This document shows, piece by piece, positions 27,101-37,544 of a stretch of DNA of 64,000 nt (positions within the stretch are counted from its first letter, which is position 1; each line of letters opens with the position of its first letter). The position numbers were made by a program, and so were the translations under genes. The notes beneath the pieces were generated by a model. It made no database searches. It had not been told where the DNA came from and was given only the letters and a program-made list of their open reading frames with translations. Source of the stretch: Gordionus sp. m RMFG-2023 (taxonomy: Eukaryota > Nematomorpha > Gordioida > Chordodea > Parachordodidae); NCBI RefSeq assembly GCF_954871325.1, contig NC_088775.1:4575475-4639474 (forward strand), in the 5' to 3' direction.

Positions 27101-30100
27101 TTTTTAAAAAATCAAAACAGATTCAAATTTAGCTCATTAAAAGAATACAGAATATGTAAATATTATATTTTAAACTATTTTATAACTTAGTGATTTTTTC
27201 AAAAAACACTACGCGTCCCCGGTCAAAAAACCGTTTTTTTAAAAAATAAAAGCAGATTCATGTTTAGCTTTTTTAAGGAGATTCAGAAAATGGTATTAAT
27301 AAAAAAAAATTAAAAAAAAAATTTTTTTTAAATATTTTTTTTTGGCTAAACTACGCGTCCCTACGCGTCCCCGGTCAAAATACAGTTTTTTTAAAAAAAT
27401 CAAAACAGATTCATATTTAGCTCATTAAAAGAATACAGAATATGTAAATATTATATTTTTAACTATTTTATAACTTAGTGATTTTTTCAAAAAACACTTT
27501 TTTCGAAAACAATACGCGTCCCCGGTCAAAAAACTATTTTTTTAAAAAAATAAAAGCAGATTCATGTTTAGCTTTTCAAGGAGATTCAGAAAATGGTATT
27601 AATAAAAAAAATTTAAAAAAAAAATTTTTTTTTGGCTAAACTACGCGTCCCTACGCGTCCCCGGTCAAAATTAATACCATTTTCTGAATCTCCTTGAAAA
27701 GCTAAACATGAATCTGCTTTTATTTTTAAAAAAAACGGTTTTTTGACCGGGGACGCGTAGTGTTTTCGAAAAAAGTGTTTTTTGAAAAAATCACTAAGTT
27801 ATAAAATAGTTTAAAATATAATATTTACATAATCTGTATTCTTTTAATGAGCTAAATATGAATCTGTTTTGATTTTTTTAAAAAAACTGTATTTTGACCG
27901 GGGACGCGTAGTTTAGCCAAAAAAAAAATTTTTTTTTATTAATACCATTTTCTGAATCTCCTTGAAAAGCTAAACATGAATCTGCTTTTATTTTTTTAAA
28001 AAAACAGTTTTTTGACCGGGGACGCGTAGTGTTTTCGAAAAAAAGTGTTTTTTGAAAAAATCACTAAGTTATAAAATAGTTTAAAATATAATATTTACAT
28101 ATTCTGTACTCTTTTAATGAGCTAAATATGAATCTGTTTTGATTTTTTTAAAAAAACTGTATTTTGACCGGGGACGCGTAGTTTATTTTTTAAAAAAATA
28201 AATTTTTGTAAATTTTATATAATTACCGTATTTTTTTTAAATTAAAAAAAACATTTTCTAACTTATCTTATAAAGCTTAATAAGATTTCCTATTAAAAAT
28301 AATAGAAAATAGTCGTTTTGACTGGGGACGCGTATTTTAGTCATTCCCGAAAAAATCCATGAAAGATTTTTTGCTGATAAAAATTCAAATAATATTTGGG
28401 AATTTTAGGTAAAATTTGATCAAAAAATATTTTAGTTTGAAACACATTTCAAAATTCTAATAAAAATGAATATTTTTTTAATTTAATAAGATAGCATACG
28501 TAATTAGGTGTTCTAATATTGTTTTTAATAAAATAGCAAATAATCAACAACATATATAAGCATTAACACCTTCATTATTTCCTTGATATCTCAAAAAAAA
28601 ATATAAGGATCTTAAAATTTGAACTAACTGGTACCTTAGTTTGTATACAAAATTTACCCCAAATCCAAAGGGATTAGGAATATCCTAATAGATATGACAT
28701 GGAATGACATATAAAAAAGTGTTTTATATAATTTTTTTTTTTAAGAAGGATCTCTTTACCAATTTTGAAATGAGGAAATTGTGAGGGATGGATACTTTGT
28801 TAACCTTGGCAGTTATTTGAATAATCTTTTCGGCTCTCTGATATTTTTTCTTGACTATCAACCATCGAATTGATTCTGGTAAAAACCTGATTATATTAAA
28901 CAGTAATTGTAGTATAGTAATTTCAGTTTTTAGCTGGCCTAAAATTGAATAAACCTAGTTTTTAACCAAAAGATATCACCTCTCTTGGACTTTAAAAAAA
29001 ATACACAACTCATTTATATAAAAAAAAGCAGTTATAAAAACATGGAAACTATCAAACAAATTAAATTAAGTGTGGCGATGATAGACATAAGTATAAATAT
29101 GATCAGATCTAATTTTTTGCACTCTATTACAGTTCTAAAGTGCAAAATGTGGATAAAACAAATGCCATTTACAACAATTTTGTTTCTCAGTAATAAAATT
29201 AATGATTAAATGCTAAAATTATAAGATATAAAAAAAAATCTAGGAAAAAATTAAAAATTATATATAAATATTTATTCTTACCACCAATAAATATAGAAAG
29301 CAATAAATGGTATGTCCACAATAAGTGTCAATATTTTCCAATCCCTAACAAAGTAAGCTATTGTGGCAAATATAACCACACCACAGGCATAAGTAAAGCA
29401 CATTAGAATGGTGATAAAGGCTCTCTTAGTTGGTCCCACTAATTCAATTGCTTAAAATATAGTTATAATTAATATGAGGAAATGGAATATCGAAGCATGA
29501 AAAAATTATTAATAAATAAAGCTTAAATATACTATAATTTGTTTTATAACTAATTTTTTAAAAACCCAATATAATTTCTCAAAAAAGTATATAACTAGGT
29601 TTACGTGATGTCAATTTATATAATTTACTTACATGACACAAATGGAATATCAAATATTGATGCAATTGTTAATCCTATTGCAAATTGACATATTATAAAC
29701 ATGTAGATATTTGATGAGTAAATTATGAGGATCCCAAATAATAGTTCTATTGTTAAGCAGGAAAAAAAACCTGCCCTACGACCCCAACTAACCATATTTA
29801 ATATAAATGATTATTATTTAATAATTAATTACATATCAATAATGTGACCAAACAATAAATGACCACATAAACTTCCAAAATAAAACATTGATATAGTAAA
29901 CTGAGTAATCCATGTTCTATCACAAACCATGTGAAACTATATACGAGGCTTATAAATAATGTAATCCTTTTTTATTAGTTTTTACTTTAGATGCAGCTGT
30001 AGATTTAAAAACATTTGTTTCAAATTCCCATTCAATGCATTTGAGATTAATTCGCTCATTAAACTGGTTTTGATAAGTGGCGCTGCAATTATTAATAGAA

Positions 30101-30309
30101 ATGAGAGACAAGTTAGAATTATTAAAGTCTAATTTGTCATAGCTTGAAAATTTTATACATTTATGTTCTGGAATAGCTATCTGAAAAATGTATAAAAATC
30201 CAAAAAACGAGCATGGTAACGTAGCTGGTAAACAGATAAATGTTATTAATAACTTTTGGTAACGACCAAAGCTTCCTAATTCTGGTAAAATATCATCAAA
30301 ATCTAACAT
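12113..30309 (-). CDS. SLC22-family organic ion transporter, nine exons
   Basis: Exons in order of translation: 30309-29986, 29936-29833, 29787-29633, 29450-29282, 28886-28760, 25957-25677, 21769-21558, 19502-19321 and 12292-12113. All eight junctions have GT-AG borders and matching phases, giving 578 codons with the stop. The product is a 12-helix major-facilitator protein of the plasma membrane, expected to carry organic cations, anions or zwitterions; the substrate cannot be told. Family landmarks appear in order: LGSFGRYQK near residue 15; MVCDRTW after the large extracellular loop; the first-half motif WGRRAG; ELVGPTKR; FLPESIRWL near 252; SHPNMRNKT near 375; LDKIGRRFP in the second half; IYLYASEIYPTELRGTG; and LLPETLNTNLPET near the end. 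Introns 5, 6 and 8 contain large mobile elements. Translation starts within 50 bases of a dispersed repeat. The exons are richer in GC than the introns, and I saw no break in them. Confidence 0.92.
12440..12665. repeat. inverted-repeat element remnant in SLC22 intron 8
   Basis: TATTCCAGCATGTTTCGAAT on the left pairs in inverse with the block GGCATCCCAAGCATGATGGA on the right. The right half recurs at 58165-58240, and a looser relative borders the element at 42500. A run of about 15 C precedes it at 12428. Confidence 0.55.
12689..12836. mobile_element. small MITE with CAGAGTTGTTAAA ends
   Basis: It starts CAGAGTTGTTAAAAGAT and ends TCCTTTAACAACTCTG. The interior is made of repeated ATCTAGATAC units in both orientations. 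The ends resemble hAT MITEs, but no target duplication could be seen. Confidence 0.7.
14290..16085 (+). pseudogene. MULE transposase with SWIM zinc finger, sense copy
   Basis: The parts follow the order of animal ZSWIM-like MULE proteins. An N-terminal zinc-binding region ends HGTHNHELG (14290-14500). A linker reads KKIHDSNEFSTLI. The catalytic core has ISDKDFADR, CLFHVFRAFNREI and NNRTEGMNR at 15271-15711; the first catalytic aspartate, in an LIDAIY context, is readable in the antisense copy. A SWIM finger, CNC followed by FPCRHIF, occupies about 15998-16050. The frame is interrupted at several points, including near 15160 and 15965, so no full protein is made. The SWIM finger lies in the single-copy centre. 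Confidence 0.8.
16663..18110 (-). pseudogene. MULE transposase, antisense duplicate
   Basis: This mirrors 14290-15690. The readable parts are the catalytic-core stretch KRNISKNQVKLVKKLLRS to EFCMAWTGQTTNF, and upstream of it MREYFDFYPEILLIDAIY with the first catalytic aspartate. It lacks the SWIM finger and has accumulated frame changes independently of the other arm. Confidence 0.78.
18215..18435. mobile_element. hAT-type MITE, TAGTGTTG family, inside the MULE right arm
   Basis: The ends are TAGTGTTGTTAAACGGC and CCTTTAACAACACTA. The target duplication is CCCCAAAA against CTCCAAAA, one mismatch, at 18207-18214 and 18436-18443. The mirror position in the left arm (about 14170) has no insertion, so it landed after the arms formed. 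Confidence 0.9.
20991..21202. mobile_element. MITE-like inverted-repeat element in SLC22 intron 7
   Basis: CAAGGCTGTGTGCCC at the left is mirrored by GGGGTACACGGCTTTG at the right, with further pairing of TCCGAAATTTAAAA and TTTAAAATTCCGAA. Flanks TCTAATTT and CCAAATTT match at six of eight positions, a possible worn hAT-type duplication. The rest of intron 7 (19503-21557) is AT-rich, with a GGTTC/GAACC-rich block at 19780-20030. Confidence 0.65.
22749..23398 (-). mobile_element. tRNA-derived SINE
   Basis: The minus strand starts with a tRNA-like head carrying an A box (TGGTGCAGTGG, 23375-23385) and a B box (GGGTTCAATCC, 23332-23342). Together these form an internal RNA polymerase III promoter. 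It ends in an A-rich tail (T-run at 22749). A 14-bp duplication, AATAGTTTCAATGT, is exact at 22735-22748 and 23399-23412, as expected for LINE-driven insertion. The body holds two copies of a 173-base unit starting at 22850 and 23023. It interrupts the hAT transposase. Confidence 0.9.
23425..23960 (+). pseudogene. hAT transposase C-terminal remnant
   Basis: DPRLKVEYF at about 23450 is the conserved core-end motif. The open stretch 23763-23960 reads YLSIQGTSTACERIFSVGTN and then NIRKTLCLKNWL, the hAT dimerisation domain. The N-terminal half and catalytic core are missing. Confidence 0.85.
24033..24751. mobile_element. non-autonomous hAT-like element with GATGTACCGATAT ends
   Basis: TAGGGATGTACCGATATTTT at the left is mirrored by GTATCGGTACACCCCTA at the right, with ATATCGGATCGG blocks repeated inside both ends. 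Flanking TTGATTAC and TTAATTAC (24025-24032, 24752-24759) differ at one base. It is nested in the hAT of intron 6. Confidence 0.88.
26594..28348. mobile_element. foldback element with tandem ACGCGTCCCC repeats, SLC22 intron 5
   Basis: The element begins GGGAATGACTAAAATACGCG and ends with its inverse. The exact 8-bp duplication GAAAAAAT flanks it at 26586-26593 and 28349-28356. The left part holds about three tandem units of roughly 290 bases and the right part about two in the opposite direction, meeting near 27655. Every unit carries ACTACGCGTCCCCGGTCAAA. No reading frame is present. The whole folds on itself almost end to end. The class is unknown; the 8-bp duplication allows hAT or P. Confidence 0.9.
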
Positions 30310-30349
30310 TTCCGATTTTTATTTAAAAAATCCGCACTATCTCAAGGTC

Positions 30350-30589
30350 GATCTCCCGTAGTCTCGAATTATGATTAACTTTATACGTTTTGTCGCTTTA
30401 CGAAAAGGTGAAAAAAGGTGAAATTGGATTTATTAGATAAATACCATTTTTCAATAATCAACCCAGCATAATACTTTGAGTTTATATAAATAGGAAGTAT
30501 AAAAGTAACCAATTTTTTTAAAACTATTAATTAAATATGACATGCAGATATTTTATGCTATTCTAATTACATATACATTATATTTAGAG
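30350..30589. promoter_or_regulatory. dispersed repeat immediately upstream of SLC22
   Basis: This block lies 41 bases before the SLC22 start codon and is shared, in reverse complement, with 1150-1449. It contains CGACAAAACGTATAAAG and a nearby run of TTTCACCTTTTTTCACC. After the P element the same repeat continues at 36710-36790. If SLC22 transcription starts here, its promoter is repeat-derived; no transcript evidence is available. Confidence 0.5.
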
Positions 30590-31808
30590 CAATGACATAT
30601 AATATACCTAGACTGTCGATTCATTCATTAAAATGCATTTTTAAGCGTCGTTAAAAGCAAATCAGCTGGACCCGCCATTTTGGTAACAAAATTTTAAACG
30701 AGAGCCTAATTTATTACTATATCTGAAATTTTTCCTATGATACTTAACAAAGAATTTAAATCTACATCCATCTGCATTAATGGTACCATCAAGGATCCTA
30801 TCCCACAAATATTCCAAGGCTATTCTCCCAAGAAGATATATATTTAGCAGACCAAATTCAAATAATTTAGAATTATATGACTAAATTATTAAAATTTATA
30901 TTTTAAACATTTTTTTATACATAGAATATAAAGTATCTAATAAAGTTCCCTTACTTATCATTTGTTTTTCTTAAGACACAATATAATTGTTTTTCGTTTC
31001 TATTCTATTCTTAAAATATCTAATAAGGTAGATATATATAAATCATTGCTTAAATTTATGTTTATCTTAATATGAGACTTTACTTGCCCTTTTAATATTT
31101 CGAATCATACAAGGTGATAAACTGAATCATCAGGATTTTTATTATAAATATTCATATTGTTTGGCTTAAACATCTAAACATAAGTTAATTTTTTAAAGAA
31201 TAGCTAAAAATTTACATTATGATATTAAATAAAAAAGTAAAATATAACTTAGAAATCCAGAATATTAGGCATCCTCTCCAATATTTTTCTTAAATAATAA
31301 ATGTAAAGTTCTCTCAATTTTAAAGTTGTGATCCTGAATCTTAAAAATAGAGGTATTTCTTTTTTTTTAATATAAAGTAAATGTTTAATCTTCAGATTCT
31401 CAATAATATATATATTATAAAAAATATGTTATATTATTAAAGAAATACAATATGAATTTAATATTTTAATCAGTTGTGCTAATTGGATCATATTGATTTA
31501 ATAGATATATCTTAGGATAAATTATGTATTGCAAATAAAAAATTATTTTTCCTTATATTATATTATCCAGTTTATTTTATCAATAAAAAAAATATAGATT
31601 AAATAAATTAAAACATTTCTAAGACTTCAGATAAATTTAGCTTAATCTTACCTTTTTATTTTTTGAAGAATTTTATAACTTAAAATTATGAGATTATTAA
31701 TCTTATGATGAAAATCAATAATTGTTTATTATAAATTAATAAATAGAAATAATATTCATGAATTACAAAAAGGATTTATAGATATTATTTATATTTAAAT
31801 ATATATAG

Positions 31809-33446
31809 TTACAATATATATCTTTTGGTCAGCTTCTGACGAATGTTGGTATTTTCATTTTTATTTTGTTTATCTGCAAAATGATAAAATCTTATGTTTA
31901 TGTAACGTTCAACTATTAATCTAATTAATTTTTGATAATGGCTAGATGTTTCTTCTTGATCTAGCATGTGATCAACCAGATTATCAAAAATATTTGTTTC
32001 TATCAGTTTTGAAATCACAAAAGATACTATTCGTTTAAATATACAAGGCCTTTTAATTTGATTATTATGTTCAAATGTACGGAAACCACTTTCAGCATAT
32101 TGGCATAATCTAGATACATCTCTGGAAGGAATTATTAATCCCTGATTGTTTTTAACTTTAATTAAATTATAGCTCTCTTGATCTTTACAATTTTTAACAA
32201 TCATTGCAGAAATACATATATAACACTTTACCTTATTTTTGGATATAAGTTTATGTTTGCGATGTTATCAACGAATGGCGATAATTTTTGGATATCTGGA
32301 ACATCTATAAAAGAAAAATCTATAGCTTGTATATTGTCATCATCATTATCATTATCTTGATAATCTCTACAAAAAAGATTTGTATTATCGAGTGGAATAC
32401 AATTACCTGTGCATAAGGCTCCCATCTTTGCTATCATAACGCCTCTTATAGCTGATCGTAATTGATAGGCAGAAGGGTTATTATTAAAACTTCCTCTGCT
32501 TCGTAAACAGCTAAAGAGCTCTAGATGATCTTGAGATGTTTTGTAGGTTAAAAGATATCTAAAATATGAAAAGCAATAAATATACAAAATATATATAATG
32601 CTAAATAAAATACTTGAGTTTGGAGTTAGGTCCTAATAATAATTCCCTCCCAATTCCCAAAATGCTTTTCATTGACAAGATTAAGCCTATAATGTAGACT
32701 TTTTTTTTGATCTATAAACGTATTTTCCACTTTCAAACCTTAAGGATTTTAAAGTTGTAATGCTCATCTCAAAAAAAATTTCATAATAAGAAAGTGAATT
32801 TGTAGTTAGTGGTTTTTTAAACCCTTTAGCAACTATGTTCCGTGTATTTAATAAGTCAAACATTCTATAAAAATATTATTTAAAATATTAATATATTTTA
32901 ATATTGATTCTTAATAAAGTCAACTGTGCTCTCACAATTTTCAAACCCATCAATCTTTAGCTCTTTGCCAAAAGAATACCTTTTGCCACTGAGCTACTAA
33001 AAATTTGTACAGCAAGTTTAACCTTTAAAAAAATATATAAGTATTGTAGTATTTTTAATTGTACTTTCATTTTTTGTTTGTGATAGTCAATATGAGATTT
33101 ATTAATTTTATTAGCAGCACGAAGTCCTTCTTTATCTTGTAAATTGTGAAGATTAGCTATATATTTCCAATTTATTATCTATTAATTTATAAAAATATAT
33201 ATTTTAATAGTAATTTAATTACTGATCCATTATTATAAATTAAAATTTTTTTATCACTGAGAAGATTTCTCAACAACTTAAAAAGAATACGTCCAACATA
33301 ATGTAAACTTTTTCATCAAAATTTAATGCATGAGTAAAATAGGGCATGCATAGATCAGGATCTATAGATGCACCAAGTAGTTGGTACATTTTTATATTAG
33401 CCGCCAAACCATCACATACTATAACTTTACAGGAAGTGCCTGTATC
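31809..33446 (-). pseudogene. P-type transposase, left-arm duplicate
   Basis: Readable parts on minus are CDGLAANIKMYQLLGAS at the inner edge, SQDHLELFSCLRSRGSF at 32228-32587, and IVERYINIRFYHFADKQNK at 31809-32204. It begins only at the second catalytic block, so it could not act without the centre. Spliced introns between blocks are likely, as in other P elements. Confidence 0.82.
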
Positions 33447-35398
33447 GGTTTTCTCGATGCTTCTTTTGATAGAATTAAAAGATTTCAATCTGATTCGAAA
33501 GTAAAATTATTCACCACATTAAGCCTTGATGAAATGTCCATTCGTCATATTGTACAATGGGACAAAAAGGAGTACCATGGACATGTTGATTTGGGCAATG
33601 AAATCAAACCATCTGATTCTCTTCCTAAAGCCAAACAGGCTCTTTTTCTTATGGCAACATGTCTTAATGGAACATGGAAAATTCCCATAGAATACTTCTT
33701 AGTATCAAATACTACTGGAGATTTGCTTGCTAATATAGTCACTAATGCTCTTCATTTATTACATGATACAGGCACTTCCTGTAAAGTTATAGTATGTGAT
33801 GGTTTGGCGGCTAATATAAAAATGTACCAACTACTTGGTGCATCTATAGATCCTGATCTATGCATACCCTATTTTACTCATGCATTAAATTTTGATGAAA
33901 AAGTCTACATTATGTTGGACGTATTCCTTTTAAGTTGTTGAGAAATCTTCTCAGTGATAAAAAAATTTTAATTTATAATAATGGATCAGTAATTAAATTA
34001 CTATTAAAATATATATTTTTATAAATTAATAGATAATAAATTGGAAATATATAGCTAATCTTCACAATTTACAAGATATAGAAGGACTTCGTGCTGCTAA
34101 TAAAATTAATAAATCTCATATTGACTATCACAAACAAAAATTGAAAATACAATTAAAAATACTACAATACTTATATTTTTTTATAAGGTTAAATTGCTGT
34201 ACAAGTTTTTAGTAGCTCAGTGGCAAAAGGTATTCTTTTGGAACAAGAGCTAAAGATTGATGGGTTTGAAAATTGTGAGAGCACAGTTGACTTTATTAAA
34301 ATGATTGATCAGTATTAAAATATATTAATATTTTTATAGAATGTTTGACTTTTTAAATACACGGAACATAGTTGCTAAAGGGTTTAAAAAACCACTAACT
34401 ACAAATTCACTTTCTTATTATGAAAATTTTTTTGAGATGAGCATTACAACTTTAAAATCCTTAAGGTTTGAAAGTGGAAAATACATTTATAGATCAAAAA
34501 AAAAGTCTACATTATAGGCTTAATCTTGTCAATGAAAAGCATTTTGGGAATTGGGAGGGAATTATTATTAGGACCTAACCCCAAACTCAAGTATTTTATT
34601 TAGCATTATATATATTTTGTATATTTATTGCTTTTCATATTTTAGATATTTTTAAACCTACAAAACATCTCAAGATCATCTAGAGCTCTTCTTTAGCTGT
34701 TTACAAAGCAGAGGAGGTTTTAATAATAACCCTTCTGCCTATCAATTACGATCAGCTATAAGAGGCGTTATGATAGCAAAGATGGGAGCCTTATGCACAG
34801 GTAATTGTATTCCACTCGATAATACAAATCTTTTTTGTGGAGATTATCAAGATAATGATAATGATGACAATATACAAGCTATAGATTTTTCTTTTATAGA
34901 TGTTCCAGATATCCAAAAATTATCGCCATTTGTTGATAACATCGCAAACGTAATCTTATATCCAAAAATAAGGTAAAGTGTTATATATGTATTTCTGCAA
35001 TGATTGTTAAAAATTGTAAAGATCAAGAGAGCTATAATTTAATTAAAGTTAAAAACAAACAGGGATTAATAATTCCTTCCAGAGATGTATCTAGATTATG
35101 CCAATATGCTGAAAGTGGTTTCCGTACATTTGAACATAATAATCAAATTAAAAGGCCTTGTATATTTAAACGAATAGTATCTTTTGTGATTTCAAAACTG
35201 ATAGAAACAAATATTTTTGATAATCTGGTTGATCACATGCTAGATCAAGAAGAAACATCTAGCCATTATCAAAAATTAATTAGATTAATAGTTGAACGTT
35301 ACATAAACATAAGATTTTATCATTTTGCAGATAAACAAAATAAAAATACCAACATTCGTCAGAAGCTGACCAAAACCATTCTATTTAAAGGACAATAA
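33447..35398 (+). pseudogene. P-type transposase, centre plus right arm
   Basis: In order: LSLDEMSIRHIVQWDK (first catalytic aspartate), WKIPIEYFLVSNTTGDLL, VIVCDGLAANIKM (second acidic block), LLRNLLSDKK, WKYIANLHNLQDIEGLRAAN near 34040, VAKGILLEQELKIDGFEN, and LRSAIRGVM near 34750. This is the THAP9/P transposase order from the catalytic core onward. A frame change after MLDVF and likely short introns (one near 33990-34033) interrupt the reading. The THAP finger and N-terminal coiled coil are missing. Confidence 0.85.
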
Positions 35399-37544
35399 AT
35401 ATATCTATATAATCTTTTTTAATTTAAATGATATTAGATATATATTGTAACTATATATATTTAAATATAAATAATATCTATATATATTTAAATATAAATA
35501 ATATCTATAAATCCTATTTGTAATTCATGAATATTATTTCTATTTATTAATTTATAATAAACAATTATTGATTTTCATCATAAGATTAATAATCTCATAA
35601 TTTTAAGTTATAAAATTCTTCAAAAAATAAAAAGGTAAGATTAAGCTAAATTTATCTGAAGTCTTAGAAATGTTTTAATTTATTTAATCTATATTTTTTT
35701 TATTGATAAAATAAACTGGATAATATAATATAAGGAAAAATAATTTTTTATTTGCCATAATTTATCCTAAGATATATCTATTAAATCAATATGATCCAAT
35801 TAGCACAACTGATTAAAATATTAAATTCATATTGTATTTCTTTAATAATGTAACATATTTTTTATAATATATATATTATTGAGAATCTGAAGATTAAACA
35901 TTTACTTTATAATAAAAAAAGGAAATACCTGTATTTTTAAGATTCAGGATCACAACTTTAAAATTGAGAGAACTTTACATTTATTATTTAAGAAAAATAT
36001 TGGAGAGGATGCCTAATATTCTGGATTTCTAAGTTATATTTTACTTTTTTATTAATATCATAATGTAAATTTTTAGCTATTCTTTAAAAAATTAACTTAT
36101 GTTTAGATGTTTAAGCCAAACAATATGAATATTTATAATAAAAATCCTGATGATTCAGTTTATCACCTTGTATGATTCGAAATATTAAAAGGGCAAGTAA
36201 AGTCTCATATTAAGATAAACATAAATTTAAGCAATGATTTATATATATCTACCTTATTAGATATTTTAAGAATAGAATAGAAACGAAAAACAATTATATT
36301 GTGTCTTAAGAAAAACAAATGATAAGTAAGGGAACTTTATTAGATACTTTATATTCTATGTATAAAAAAATGTTTAAAATATAAATTTTAATAATTTAGT
36401 CATATAATTCTAAATTATTTGAATTTGGTCTGCTAAATATATATCTTCTTGGGAGAATAGCCTTGGAATATTTGTGGGATAGGATCCTTGATGGTACCAT
36501 TAATGCAGATGGATGTAGATTTAAATTCTTTGTTAAGTATCATAGGAAAAATTTCAGATATAGTAATAAATTAGGCTCTCGTTTAAAATTTTAATAATGA
36601 TTTCTATTACCAAAATGTCGGCTCCAGCTGATTTACTTTTAAAGGCGCTTAAAAATGCATTAATGAATGAATCGTCAGTCTAGGTATATTATATGTCATT
36701 GATTTAGAGAGTATATAAAGATGCACATTCTATTATCAATCAGAAGGGTCATATATCCTACCCTTACCAAATATAATTTTTATATATAAATTAATTTAAT
36801 ATTAAATACATTTATTAAATATTTAAATTATATTATTTACTTTATTAAATTATATATATTATCAATTATATATTTAAATTTCTAATAATTTGTTATATCA
36901 ATTAATTTAATATTAATTATATAAATTATCAAACCTGCCTCATTTGTAATTACCGATTGAAATTTATTGGAGGCCATGTTTTAATTTAATATTAATATTT
37001 TAAATTCTCTCGCTTCAATGTATATGTCATTGTTTTTTATATATAAAATTATTTACAAAATGAACTGATATAACAAAAACGAAAAAATACTTTTAGTTCG
37101 AAGGTTGTATTAAACGAATTTAAGCTTAGATTATTTTCCAAGATCTTAATAAATAATGTGCCAATTGTCACCTATAAGACTGTTATTAATATATGCAACT
37201 ATTAAATATAAATATATTTTCAATCCATGCTATACCTATCAATAATCTTTTTCAATAAAAACTTGCCAATTTAATGTACACATTTTTTTAAGAATGATGA
37301 ATAGGAAATATGTATCTATTGGCCTTGTATTTCTGATTCAAGCGTGTTACACTTATTTTTTATTTTTATCAAGATACATTAGTCATTGTATTTTTTATGC
37401 CGAGATCATGTAAAATAATAAAATAAAAAATTTCCTTAAATATTATAATATTACTTTTTATTTATAAAAAATTTGGTTAACTAACAGGTGTTTACAATCA
37501 TTTATCCATAAAATTGGAATAGTATTGAAAATATTTGAAATATA

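Larger units (their letters stand above)
30590..36701. mobile_element. palindromic P-type DNA transposon
   Basis: The ends are CAATGACATATAATATACCT and its inverse, with the exact 8-bp duplication ATTTAGAG at 30582-30589 and 36702-36709, the length P elements make. The left arm (30590-33446) and right arm (33765-36701) are inverted copies; the 318-base centre 33447-33764 is single-copy. Both arms encode the same C-terminal two thirds of a THAP9/P transposase, while the first catalytic block is in the centre only. A 120-residue block compared between arms shows one substitution and one small indel, so the duplication is young. The N-terminal THAP DNA-binding domain is absent. Confidence 0.93.

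Noticed and set aside
26594-28348. CRISPR array
   Set aside because: Repeats are about 290 bases, head to head, with transposon-like ends and target duplication, in an animal intron.
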